Source: Blastomonas natatoria
GTDB taxonomy: Bacteria; Pseudomonadota; Alphaproteobacteria; Sphingomonadales; Sphingomonadaceae
DNA: 64,000 nt
Direction: 5' to 3'
Assembly (NCBI RefSeq): GCF_003201955.1
Contig: NZ_QJJM01000001.1
Span: forward strand, 1 to 64,000
Every line of letters starts with the position of its first letter. Position 1 is the stretch's first letter. Shown piece after piece: positions 53,734 to 61,957 of the stretch. The notes below the pieces were generated by a model. The model saw only the letters and a program-made list of their open reading frames with translations. It made no database searches and was not told where the DNA came from. The position numbers and the translations under genes are program-made.

Positions 53734-54356
53734 GAAGTGGCTCCTTCAAGGGTAACGGTGTCGGTTGCGTCTGCCGGTTCATCATCGGGCAGCTCGGGGC
53801 CGATGCCGCCCAACGGCGGGACGTCCCAATTGGCGTGGAAGGTTTCGAAGCTGGCGAGCTCGCCATCGGCGATCAGCGGCATGATCGGCACGCGGACCTC
53901 CCACTCGAACGCAATGAGCGAGATCTTCGCATTGCGCGTTTCGGGAGTGCGGGCGACCAGGGCCAGGCGGCGCGGCCTGATCGGGCCAAGGCCGTCAAGC
54001 CCAAGGTCATTGCCTGCCAGCAGGCCGATCGCATCTAGCGCGAGCTGGTAGCTCCCCGGCTTGGCCTCGCCACCGCCGTGGCGCGTTGCCTGCTCGTTGC
54101 CGAGATGCTCCGCGCCCATGACCAGGGCGAACCGGGCGAGGCCATAGGTTACGCCCTCATCGTCCTGCTCCATGCTGACCAGGCCGAGAAAGACGCACCA
54201 GGCACCCGGCCAGCGCAGAGGCCCCTTCAGGTTCTTCAGATACTCGTCCCATTCGTCGGGATAGGTTTCGAGCGTGCGATAGACATAGCCCAGCCGACCG
54301 TCGGCTCCGGCATCGCGCAGCACGTCGATGACGGCGTTCTCGATCGCGGCGATCAT
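53730..54356 (-). CDS. DUF1834 (Mu gp37-like) tail terminator protein
   Basis: This 208-residue protein is of the DUF1834 family. In Mu, gp37 is likely a tail terminator or connector between head and tail. Matches are MIAAIENAVIDVLRDAG, LGYVYRTLETYPDEWDEYL and SYQLALDAIGLLAGNDLGLDG. The C-terminal tail (PPLGGIGPELPDDEP) is acidic and not family-conserved. ATG 54356 is chosen; the longer frame upstream overlaps the small membrane gene. Confidence 0.85.
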   Translation of the reverse strand: MIAAIENAVIDVLRDAGADGRLGYVYRTLETYPDEWDEYLKNLKGPLRWPGAWCVFLGLVSMEQDDEGVTYGLARFALVMGAEHLGNEQATRHGGGEAKPGSYQLALDAIGLLAGNDLGLDGLGPIRPRRLALVARTPETRNAKISLIAFEWEVRVPIMPLIADGELASFETFHANWDVPPLGGIGPELPDDEPADATDTVTLEGATS

Positions 54357-54553
54357 GGCCAGCGCCTCGTGCACGGGTCTGTCAACGCTTCGACAAAGGA
54401 CAGCGCGATCAGCGACACCAGCGCAAGCGGCCAGAATAGCGCGACCATCACGCGGCCGATCGGCTGGTCGTTCATGAGCGGGCCGAAGATGAACCACAGC
54501 ATGGCGGCAATCACCGCCCAGACCGTGCCGCCCAGGATCAATGCCGCGCTCAT
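54353..54553 (-). CDS. small prophage membrane protein
   Basis: This 66-residue protein has two membrane helices (ALILGGTVWAVIAAMLWFIF and VMVALFWPLALVSLIAL). It sits in the gp38 position of Mu, between gpG and gp37. It overlaps both neighbours by four bases. No function is known. Confidence 0.75.
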   Translation of the reverse strand: MSAALILGGTVWAVIAAMLWFIFGPLMNDQPIGRVMVALFWPLALVSLIALSFVEALTDPCTRRWP

Positions 54554-55062
54554 CCCTCGATCTCCGGAACCGCGCCGCGCTCATAGTCCTCGGCCAGCGC
54601 CAGGATTTCTTCCTCGTCGTCGGCGCTGAGGCCAAGAAACGGACGTGCAGGCATGATGACCTCGCTGACGCGCCGGAAGCCAAGGCCACCGGGCAGCGCA
54701 AAGGTCAGATAGTCGCCGTTCTTCGGTCGGATCGTTCCGCCCATCTGGTGGATGCGCGCGTAGATCAGGTTCGTGCCCACCTCGGCTTCGGTCGCCGAGG
54801 CGCGATGCGTGATCGAGCTCTTGAGCCTGGCGCTATCGGTCAGCGTCTTGCCGCCCTGTTCGCGGGCGCGGCGCGAAGGCGTCCACTTGCTGCCATCGGG
54901 CGCGGTCTCGGTATCGAAGCGCTCGATCGTGCTCGATTCGAGATACAGGCCGATGCCGTCCATCAGGTCGGACAGGTCGCCATTGGCAGCGGCTAGTGCC
55001 GCCAGCCTGGCGTCGATCGCGGCCGAGCCGGCGACGCGTGCAGAGATGGAAACGCCAGCCAT
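54550..55062 (-). CDS. phage virion morphogenesis protein (Mu gpG-like)
   Basis: This 170-residue tail/connector morphogenesis protein has the family motifs MDGIGLYLESSTIERFDTETAPDGSKWTPS, an ARIHQMGG segment and PARPFLGLSADDEEEILAL. It overlaps the gp36-like and small membrane genes as in Mu. Confidence 0.88.
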   Translation of the reverse strand: MAGVSISARVAGSAAIDARLAALAAANGDLSDLMDGIGLYLESSTIERFDTETAPDGSKWTPSRRAREQGGKTLTDSARLKSSITHRASATEAEVGTNLIYARIHQMGGTIRPKNGDYLTFALPGGLGFRRVSEVIMPARPFLGLSADDEEEILALAEDYERGAVPEIEG

Positions 55063-55484
55063 CAGAAGCTCTTGAGGCTATCGCGGCCGAACGTGTTCGG
55101 CTGGCCCGGGAACATGATCGCATCAGGGCGCGGCTCGGCGACTTCCTGCCCGCCATCGAGCACGATCGTGCCAGCGCTGATATCGCTGAGCCGCTTCATC
55201 GCGTCCTTGTGGCGATCCTTGACATGCTCCGGCCGGTCGCCGCGCCACAGCTCCTGGAATGCCAGGTCGCAGGCGATATCGCTGAGCAGCTGGTTGCCGG
55301 CGAGCAGCGCCACATCCTTGTGACGGCGGGCGACATAGCCGGTGATGATGGCATCGGCCCTGATCAGCGCGGCGTCGACGCGTGCGGCGTCGATCTCGCC
55401 GGTGCCTTCCTCGTCGGTTAGCTGGACCAGGTCCCGCGCCTCGAAGCGAGCCTGCATATCGGCAAGGGTCGCAAACAGGGGCAC
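55062..55484 (-). CDS. DUF1320 (Mu gp36-like) head-tail connector protein
   Basis: This 140-residue protein has the DUF1320/gp436 pattern ATLADMQARFEARDLVQLTDEEG, VDAALIRADAIITGYVARR and CDLAFQEL. In Mu it lies between the capsid and gpG genes and joins the head neck. The start overlaps nothing; an 82-base spacer separates it from the next gene upstream. Confidence 0.88.
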   Translation of the reverse strand: MPLFATLADMQARFEARDLVQLTDEEGTGEIDAARVDAALIRADAIITGYVARRHKDVALLAGNQLLSDIACDLAFQELWRGDRPEHVKDRHKDAMKRLSDISAGTIVLDGGQEVAEPRPDAIMFPGQPNTFGRDSLKSF

Positions 55485-55566
55485 GTGACGGGTCCTTTCG
55501 ATCGATCAGAGCAAATGCCGGGTGCGTTCTAACGGGCAAGAGCGCACCCGGCTGGAGCGGGCCGCG

Positions 55567-56070
55567 TCAGGACGCGGCCTTGGCCTCGGACGCCTTGGGC
55601 TTTGCAGCCTTCGGCGCGCGACCCGAGGGCTTTTCGGGTTCGGAAGCGGGTGCGGCGACCGGTGCGGGAGCAGCGTCCGCAGCCGGTTGTTCTTCTCCGG
55701 AAGGCGGGGTCGCCGCTTCCGTCGCTGTCTGCGAAGCATCATCACCCGTCGCCGCCGCAGCGTCGGATGCCAAACTGGGCTCAAGCGGAGTTTGGCTATC
55801 AGCGCCGCCCTCCTCGCCCGTTCCGGTCATGAATTTCGCCAGGGTATCCTGCATGTCGACCAGGTCTGCAGGCTCGATCACCCGAAAGCGCTCGCCATCG
55901 CCAAGCTCGCAGATCAGCTCGGACTCGTTCACGAGAAGACCCAAGGTCACGAGCGTCAGATTGCAGAGCAGCAGAATGATGGGCTCATGCCCGAAGGCCA
56001 TCCCGGCGCGGCGGAAGCTGCGGCTGCGCGCGGTGACGCGCAGCTGCAGAATATCCTCGCCCGACATCAT
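55567..56070 (-). CDS. prophage protein, Mu gp35 position, with acidic Ala/Pro-rich tail
   Basis: This 167-residue protein has a folded N-terminal part of about 85 residues (EDILQLRVTARSRSFRRAG, then LVTLGLLVNESELICEL). A long low-complexity tail of Ala, Pro, Glu and Lys follows. ATG 56070 overlaps the capsid stop. No family is recognised with confidence; its place corresponds to Mu gp35. The tail may bind within the capsid. Confidence 0.6.
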   Translation of the reverse strand: MMSGEDILQLRVTARSRSFRRAGMAFGHEPIILLLCNLTLVTLGLLVNESELICELGDGERFRVIEPADLVDMQDTLAKFMTGTGEEGGADSQTPLEPSLASDAAAATGDDASQTATEAATPPSGEEQPAADAAPAPVAAPASEPEKPSGRAPKAAKPKASEAKAAS

Positions 56071-56960
56071 GCCAGCCACGGCGCGACCATCAGCTCGGCC
56101 GTGCCCTTCCATTCGTTGGTTTCGCCGCCAGCAGCATATTCGCTGTTGAGCAGCTTACGGGCCGCGCTCTCGTTCGATGGCGCGACGACGAGCAGGTTGG
56201 GCATGATGCCCAGCGGGCGGCCATAGTCGCCCTTGAAGTTCTGCATCGCGGCGCGCGCAGCGGCATAGTTGGCGGCGCTGAGGGTGTCCTTCGAGCCATA
56301 GGCGAACTGCCAGAAGCCGAAACCGACATTCATCCGCGCGTCGGCCCCGTAGAGGAACTCCTTGCGGCTGAAGACATTGTCGTCCGTCGGCTCGTCCTTG
56401 CTGACGAACTGGAAGTCCTTGCGAACCTGCAGCAGGATCGGCTTGAGCGCGCGGCTGGTGTCGATCAGGAACCAGGGTGAGCCTGCGCCGCCGCCCGAGT
56501 TCGACACCGAGACGGGAACACCATCAGCATCGAGCACCGGGTGATCGGTGTCGAAGAAGAACTGGCCGTCATAGCACTTGGTGTTGAAGCCGGCCTTCAG
56601 CAGGTCGAACACCAGGCGGCACTTGTGCGCGCCGGTCGACAGGCCCATCTCGCGGAACAGCGGGCCATAGATGCCGATATTGTCGTCCTCGATATCGTTG
56701 CGATCGACGCCGATCGTCAGCTCGAAATCGCGGTTCTTGATCGTGTAGTCGTGCTGGCTGATGTTCTGCACGACGCGATCGCCAAACCATTCGCGAACAT
56801 TGGGCACCTTGCCCAGCCAGCCGTATTCCTCGCGGCCATTGGTCGAGGGCACGAGGGTCGAGACCATCTCGTGCTGCACCGGAGCCTGCGCTAGGCCCTC
56901 CTGGTAGTTGCCCTTATAGCCGACGCCGAGCGTGGCGAGGTTGCCCTTGTTGATAAGCAT
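56067..56960 (-). CDS. major capsid protein (Mu gpT-like)
   Basis: This 297-residue HK97-fold capsid subunit shows Mu T motifs: the start MLINKGNLATLGVGYK, EYGWLGKVPNVREWFGDR, FELTIGVDRNDIEDDNIGIY and a long central DGQFFFDTDHPVLD. The end (ELMVAPWLA) is typical. It follows the 137-residue capsid-associated gene. Confidence 0.93.
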   Translation of the reverse strand: MLINKGNLATLGVGYKGNYQEGLAQAPVQHEMVSTLVPSTNGREEYGWLGKVPNVREWFGDRVVQNISQHDYTIKNRDFELTIGVDRNDIEDDNIGIYGPLFREMGLSTGAHKCRLVFDLLKAGFNTKCYDGQFFFDTDHPVLDADGVPVSVSNSGGGAGSPWFLIDTSRALKPILLQVRKDFQFVSKDEPTDDNVFSRKEFLYGADARMNVGFGFWQFAYGSKDTLSAANYAAARAAMQNFKGDYGRPLGIMPNLLVVAPSNESAARKLLNSEYAAGGETNEWKGTAELMVAPWLA

Positions 56961-56978
56961 GTGAGGTGAGCCTTTCTG

Positions 56979-57392
56979 TTACGCGAAGCGAACCCAGACG
57001 CCCTGGGCGTCCACGTCCACGACCTTGCCTGCGATTGAGCGGGTGTTGGTGCCGCTCGTCTTGGCCACCGTCTGATCGTCGACGATGTAGCAATCGTCGC
57101 CGATCTCGGCCCGAGTGATGGCATCGGTCGAGCCGCTGTTGGCGAACCGGAACACACCCTTGAAGACGCGGACCTTCAGGTCTCCGTTCGAGCCGCCCGT
57201 GTTGTCGACGGCTTCCTGGGCAACGCCGTCGGCCACCAGCGTGGTGGCGGTCGAACCGGGGACAGCCCAGCCGGTTGCCGAGAGGCATACGATTCCACCC
57301 GCAAAGATCACGGCATTGGCGGCGACATCACGCGAGAACACGTCGGCCTGGGCAAGGCGCGGCGTGGCGCGGTCCTGGGTAAGCGCGGTCAT
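56979..57392 (-). CDS. capsid-associated (decoration/structural) protein
   Basis: This 137-residue beta-rich protein has the pattern of DUF2190-like structural cement proteins: ARRLAQADVFSRDVAANAVIF-type start, DCYIVDDQTVAKTSGTNTRSIAGKVVD and a final VWVRFA. Its place between protease/scaffold and capsid fits a head decoration role. Overlaps the protease gene by one base. Confidence 0.75.
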   Translation of the reverse strand: MTALTQDRATPRLAQADVFSRDVAANAVIFAGGIVCLSATGWAVPGSTATTLVADGVAQEAVDNTGGSNGDLKVRVFKGVFRFANSGSTDAITRAEIGDDCYIVDDQTVAKTSGTNTRSIAGKVVDVDAQGVWVRFA

Positions 57393-57949
57393 CAGTTCTT
57401 CCCTTCGTCACGGGCCTTGAGGAACTGATCCTCGGTCAGGCCCAGCTGGCTGGCGATTGCGGATTCCTCGGCGGTCAGCTTGCTTTTGTCCGCGTCGGTC
57501 TTGGTGTTGAGCATGTCGCCGGCCGCGAACGGCACAGCGGCGTCGAGGAAAGAGTGAAAGCTGGCCAAGTCCTTCTTCGCCAGGTCGAGGGCCCAGTCGC
57601 GCTGGACCGGGGGGACCTTGCCATCAGCAACGGCCTGGTCGACGGCGGCGATCGCTGCAGCCTCGGCTCCTTCGCGAACCGTCTTGGCCAGCGCATCATA
57701 GCTAGCGCGCGGCACGAACTGGGCGGGGTCGATTGCGGCGGTCTTCTCCGCCAGGGCGGCGGCGATGGCAGCACCATCGGCATCGGCGGCAAGCCCGACA
57801 GCGACGCGGACCTCGCCAAGCGTCGTGTCGATCGCCGCCAGCTGGGCCGACTGCGCGGTGGACTTTTCCATCATGTCCTTGATGGCGGCGAGGACTTCCT
57901 CCTCGCTGGCGTCGTCGGCAAGGCCGAGCGCCGAGGCAATAGCTTTCAT
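57392..57949 (-). CDS. possible nested scaffold protein (Mu gpZ-like), in frame with the protease
   Basis: Internal ATG 57949 begins a 185-residue in-frame product, coiled and acidic (ASEEEVLAAIKDMMEKSTAQ). AAGGAG ends 11 bases upstream. In Mu, Z is made from an internal start of the I gene and forms the scaffold core. This is an inference from position and the ribosome site. Confidence 0.5.
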   Translation of the reverse strand: MKAIASALGLADDASEEEVLAAIKDMMEKSTAQSAQLAAIDTTLGEVRVAVGLAADADGAAIAAALAEKTAAIDPAQFVPRASYDALAKTVREGAEAAAIAAVDQAVADGKVPPVQRDWALDLAKKDLASFHSFLDAAVPFAAGDMLNTKTDADKSKLTAEESAIASQLGLTEDQFLKARDEGKN

Positions 57950-58495
57950 GGACTTGGTGTCTCCTTCGTCATCATCCGCCTCGTCTGTATCCATGTCCGC
58001 AGACGCGATGGCGGCCAGGTCGAGGTTGGGGGAATTGGTGAGGCCCGCGTTGACCAGGCGCGTGATGCGGCCGTCCTTCTGCGCGAACCGGAAATGCGGG
58101 GAGATGTAGCGATACTCGCCCGCCTGCAGCGCCTGATGCGCGGCGGCGGTCCATTCGACCTGACCATGGATACCATCGGCCTCGACGGTCAGCGCCTTGA
58201 TCCAGCCCGCCGCCCTGGCCGTGCCGCCCTTGGGCACGGCCAGCACGCTCTGGTGGTCATAGTCGATGAAGAGCTCGGTGCCGTTCTGGACCGCGAGCGT
58301 TGTGTCGATCACCGCCTGGGCGTGCGCTGCATCGGCCAGGCGATACGGGCCGCGACCGTCGCGGCCATAGATCGGGTCGCCAAAGGGAAGCAGCTGCACC
58401 TTGGTGCGGACCTTGCCCTCGGCATCGAGCGCGGCCTGCGACGTGGCGATCGCCACGGCCGTGCCAGCATCGGGGGAGGTTTTGTGCTTCGTCAT
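57392..58495 (-). CDS. phage protease/scaffold (Mu gpI-like)
   Basis: This 367-residue protein has a protease-type N-terminal domain (KVQLLPFGDPIYGRDGRGPYRL, FIDYDHQS and HFRFAQKDGRITRLVNAGLTNSPN) like Mu I, and a C-terminal helical scaffold half from about residue 183. An internal ATG at 57949 (MKAIASALG) with a GGAG site 11 bases upstream fits the nested Mu Z scaffold. ATG 58495 is taken as start over a TTG at 58516. Confidence 0.88.
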   Translation of the reverse strand: MTKHKTSPDAGTAVAIATSQAALDAEGKVRTKVQLLPFGDPIYGRDGRGPYRLADAAHAQAVIDTTLAVQNGTELFIDYDHQSVLAVPKGGTARAAGWIKALTVEADGIHGQVEWTAAAHQALQAGEYRYISPHFRFAQKDGRITRLVNAGLTNSPNLDLAAIASADMDTDEADDDEGDTKSMKAIASALGLADDASEEEVLAAIKDMMEKSTAQSAQLAAIDTTLGEVRVAVGLAADADGAAIAAALAEKTAAIDPAQFVPRASYDALAKTVREGAEAAAIAAVDQAVADGKVPPVQRDWALDLAKKDLASFHSFLDAAVPFAAGDMLNTKTDADKSKLTAEESAIASQLGLTEDQFLKARDEGKN

Positions 58496-58611
58496 GGTGA
58501 CAAAGCGATAAGCCAAGGCCGATGCTCAGATAGGGCTGTGGTCCTGCAGCACCTTTTGTCGGCTCCTTCAGCCTGGCTTAACCGGCTTCGGGACTGCTGG
58601 CAATTGCCGCT

Positions 58612-59769
58612 TCAGCGCTGCCAGACGATCTTGCCGCCGCCTGCCGATCGCAAGGGGGTCGTCCGCCAACCAGCGCGACCGATATCGAACGCGACGGTGC
58701 CGGCGAGATAGCGCCGCATCAGCATCATCCGGCCGGTCTTGTCGCGCACCCAGACCAGGCGGATCGTGTCCGGCCTTGCCAGGGCAGCCAGGCCGAGCTC
58801 GTAGCGCCGCAGCTGCGACCGGTTGGGGAGCTGCAGATCGCCGCGCGGGCTTCGGAACAGGCCCGCGCCGATCGCGAACGGCCAGCCGGTTGCGTCGCGC
58901 CAGATCTTCCCGCGCTGGATCTCGCCGGCTTCCAATTCGAAGGGCCGCAAGAGCCGCTTCAGCACCTTCTCGGCGTCCGCTGAAAGGTCGGCCGCAGCCG
59001 TCGCATCACCCTCGCCAGGCTGGCCGGGCATCGGCTTGGGGCTGAGCGGATCGAGATAGGCCTTGCCGACATTGAACGAGAAGCCGGGATCGATGCCGCG
59101 TTCGGTCCGCGTGATCTCACCGGTGCGGCGGTTGACATAGTCCTTCTGGGGGAAGCGCACCGGCTGATCGGTCACCTTCTCGCCGCGCCGGTCGAGCATG
59201 CGCTGGTTGGCCGGGCGCGCGGTGCAGCGGCAATTCCATCCGCAAGGCGGGTAATGCGTATCCCACCAAGGATCATCGACCGGCAGGATCGTCTTGTGCC
59301 AGGCCCCGTGCTCGGGCCGCTCGCGCCCGTCCTTGACCGATTCGTAGATCAGGAACGGGAAGACCCGCTTCTGGCGCTGGATGCGCTCCCATCGCCCGGC
59401 CGCATAGGCGCTGCGCAGATTGGTGTCGAAGATGGTGCGCAGCCTGGCCGGGCTGCCGAGCTGGACGACGCGCTGCTCGCCGGTCAGCGGATCGGTTTCC
59501 AGGCTGCGGCCCCACCAGCCACGCGCCATCAGCAGCGGGGTGAGCTGCTCGCGGAAAGTGGCAAGCGTCGTGCCATTGACCAGCGCGTCATCGACCGCTT
59601 GGCGAATGTCCTCGAGCAGATCGCGCGACATGGCCTTGGCCACGGTGAACGCCTTGGCATGCTCTTCCTGCCAGACATCGCGCCAGTCGAAGCCGAAAGC
59701 GATACCCTTGGCGCGGAAGAACGCGATCGCCTCTTCGGGCAGCAGCAGCGGCGGCGTCTCCTCGAGCAT
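58612..59769 (-). CDS. gpF-like head morphogenesis protein with C-terminal nuclease-like domain
   Basis: This 385-residue minor head protein (SPP1 gp7/Mu F type) has the RTIFDTNLRSAYAAGRWERI helix and the Cys-rich motif HYPPCGWNCRCTARP. It carries an extra C-terminal region of about 120 residues (PFAIGAGLFRSPRG, LALARPDTIRLVWVRDK and FDIGRAGWRTTP). This has the pattern of the PBECR2 nuclease-like domain seen on phage structural proteins. An injected nuclease or head-bound toxin function is possible but not shown. Confidence 0.78.
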   Translation of the reverse strand: MLEETPPLLLPEEAIAFFRAKGIAFGFDWRDVWQEEHAKAFTVAKAMSRDLLEDIRQAVDDALVNGTTLATFREQLTPLLMARGWWGRSLETDPLTGEQRVVQLGSPARLRTIFDTNLRSAYAAGRWERIQRQKRVFPFLIYESVKDGRERPEHGAWHKTILPVDDPWWDTHYPPCGWNCRCTARPANQRMLDRRGEKVTDQPVRFPQKDYVNRRTGEITRTERGIDPGFSFNVGKAYLDPLSPKPMPGQPGEGDATAAADLSADAEKVLKRLLRPFELEAGEIQRGKIWRDATGWPFAIGAGLFRSPRGDLQLPNRSQLRRYELGLAALARPDTIRLVWVRDKTGRMMLMRRYLAGTVAFDIGRAGWRTTPLRSAGGGKIVWQR

Positions 59770-59770
59770 G

Positions 59771-60292
59771 TCAGGCCCCGATCAGCGGGCGACCGGCATC
59801 GTCGGCCAGGGCGGCGACCGTGTTGGCTGCCAGGACGCGGGTCAGTGCCCAGCTCTGGCGGCGATACCGCACGAAACCCGGCTCGAACCTGCTGCCCTGC
59901 CGGGCGCGATAGCCTGCGATGACACCGATCGAGACGTGATGCCCGGCAATGCCGAGGCACGCATCGATCGTCGCCTTGGCATCCTCGCTATACCAGGCAC
60001 GGCGGACAAGCCCTCCGCCGATATCGAGCGCATGCAGAACCGTCACCCGCGCCGATAGGAGGTCCGCCGGCAGCATAAGCGCATCAAGCCGGACGCGGTC
60101 GGCTTGCCCGAGCTGTTCGCCCGGCTGGACCAGAAGGCCGCGCGGCGTGCCATCCGGCAGATGGTCGAACCGGGGAACGCCGGGACCCGCCGTAGTGACG
60201 GCACCTGCCGCATTCCGATAAGCCGCCGCCGTCGGCCGCGTGAACGCGAACGCGATATCAAAGTCGCCCTGGTCGAGATCGCCGTCAGCCAT
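59771..60292 (-). CDS. fibre-like head protein between portal and gpF
   Basis: This 173-residue virion protein is of unassigned family. It has the RFDHLPDGTPRGLLVQPGE segment typical of head- or baseplate-attached fibre proteins, followed by a beta-rich part (ARVTVLHALDIGGG, AGHHVSIGVIAGY). ATG 60292 is used because it lies eight bases inside the portal gene's end, giving an overlap. Mu has no equivalent at this place, so this may be an insertion of a head fibre gene. Confidence 0.6.
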   Translation of the reverse strand: MADGDLDQGDFDIAFAFTRPTAAAYRNAAGAVTTAGPGVPRFDHLPDGTPRGLLVQPGEQLGQADRVRLDALMLPADLLSARVTVLHALDIGGGLVRRAWYSEDAKATIDACLGIAGHHVSIGVIAGYRARQGSRFEPGFVRYRRQSWALTRVLAANTVAALADDAGRPLIGA

Positions 60293-61946
60293 CGGCCGCT
60301 TCGCCACCTTCGCCGCGCGCCTCGATGTCGCCCAGCAGGCGCGAGCCGAAACCCGCACGCGCCAGCACCGATTGCATGGCGCTGACGTCCATCGCCTGGA
60401 GCGCATTGATCAGCCCGTCGCGAACATCCTCCAGGCTCTCGGCGCTTTCGAGCAGCGCGTCGATCGGTCCGCGCATCGGATCGACAAGCGCCTGCCAGTC
60501 GTCCAGCGCCTCGTCGATCGCGCGATCGATGCCGTCCGGCTGTCGTTCCGACTGCGCAGCCGCGACCGCCCCTTGATCCTGATTGCCCCCTGTGGGCGAT
60601 TTAAAGGGCTCTAAGGGGGCGCTCGCCGGATTTTTCCGTATGTCGGGGGCTGCCGCGTCTCCTGGGGCTTCTCCGGGCGAATTTGAGGGGGTCGAAACCT
60701 GCAGGGGTTCTTCGCCCTCTTCCGGTGCCGGAAGACCAGCCCGCTCGCGCATCTGGGTGCCTCCGATCTTGACGCCCATCGCCGCCAGTTCCTTGGCATT
60801 GGCGATATCAATAGCTGCGTCGATCTCATCCGGCCTGCCGATGCGGATGCGCGGATAGGTTGTGCGCACGCCCCGGTTGAGCATGATCATCGGCACGACA
60901 ATGTCGCGGTTGATCGTCGCGCTAACCAGCTTTGCGTCCGCGTCCATGATGTCGCCGCGCACATCGTTGTGCACGTTCGCCTGGCCGGAACCAAGGCCGC
61001 CCGCCTGCGCATCGGTGGTGTTGGTCTGGCCCAGCACCGCCTTGCTGAACTGCAGGTCCCAGAACTCGGCCTTGCTGCGCCACAGATCGTTGGGCGCGGT
61101 GCCCGCCTTTCGGTCGATGAACTCGACTTTCATCGTCTCGGGGATGGTGCCCCAAGCGTCAGCCCCCAGCTGGGTCAACGCGTTGGCCAGGATGCGCTTG
61201 TTCGCCTCGGTCTCGTTCGGGCCGTATTTGCCCAGGCGCAGCGGGTGGCCATAGCCCTCCAGGAAGATGACCCAGTCCTTGATCGCATAATTCTTGAACA
61301 GATAGCCCCAGGCGAGCGCGCGCATCAGCCCGCCCCGGATCGGCAGGCCGCTCTTGGCCTTGTGCTCATGCACGACGAACTTGGCGGCGGGCAGCCGCTT
61401 CGTGCCCTCGTTGGTGCGCAGGCGCAGATCCTCGCCCGTCGTCCGGTCATATTCGAAATGCCGGGGATCGCGCCACTTGATCCGATCCGGCGTCCAGAGC
61501 TGCGCCGTCGTCTTCCAGATGATCTCGCAGGCCGAGCGGCCCTTGCCGATCGCGTCGAGGATGTCGAACAGCGCCAGCTCCAGCGCGCCGGTGTCCAGCC
61601 AGTCGCGCACCAGATCGGCGTCGGCCTGTTCCTCGGGGCTGTCGCCAGCCGCATCGACCTCGATCGGAAGCGCGCAGACCGCGCGCTTGCGCGTGCCCAG
61701 GATCGAGAGGATGTGCAGGTCCTTTTCCTCGATCTCCTCGGCCAGCTCGAAATAGGCGATCTCGTCGCCACCCTCGGCCGCGCGTAATATCTGGCCCAGC
61801 TTGCGCGGGTCCATGCCCTGGGCCGGATGGCCCGACTGGATCGAGCGCACCGAGCCGACGGATGGCGCGGCTATCTCGCGGCGCAGCGTGTCCATTATCA
61901 TCGGCCGGCCATCGGCCCAGACCAGCGGGGGAGGTTTGGTTGCCAT
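60285..61946 (-). CDS. portal protein, DUF935 (Mu gp29-like)
   Basis: This 553-residue portal forms the ring through which DNA enters the head. Matches include AYFELAEEIEEKDLHILSIL, the central FIDRKAGTAPNDLWRSKAEFWDLQFSKAVLGQT and the coiled clip region. Beyond about residue 420 it has a long Pro/Glu/Gly-rich tail. ATG 61946 has AAGGA seven bases upstream; a GTG at 61961 overlapping the terminase stop (GTGA) is the alternative. Confidence 0.9.
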   Translation of the reverse strand: MATKPPPLVWADGRPMIMDTLRREIAAPSVGSVRSIQSGHPAQGMDPRKLGQILRAAEGGDEIAYFELAEEIEEKDLHILSILGTRKRAVCALPIEVDAAGDSPEEQADADLVRDWLDTGALELALFDILDAIGKGRSACEIIWKTTAQLWTPDRIKWRDPRHFEYDRTTGEDLRLRTNEGTKRLPAAKFVVHEHKAKSGLPIRGGLMRALAWGYLFKNYAIKDWVIFLEGYGHPLRLGKYGPNETEANKRILANALTQLGADAWGTIPETMKVEFIDRKAGTAPNDLWRSKAEFWDLQFSKAVLGQTNTTDAQAGGLGSGQANVHNDVRGDIMDADAKLVSATINRDIVVPMIMLNRGVRTTYPRIRIGRPDEIDAAIDIANAKELAAMGVKIGGTQMRERAGLPAPEEGEEPLQVSTPSNSPGEAPGDAAAPDIRKNPASAPLEPFKSPTGGNQDQGAVAAAQSERQPDGIDRAIDEALDDWQALVDPMRGPIDALLESAESLEDVRDGLINALQAMDVSAMQSVLARAGFGSRLLGDIEARGEGGEAADG

Positions 61947-61957
61947 CTGCTGTTCCT

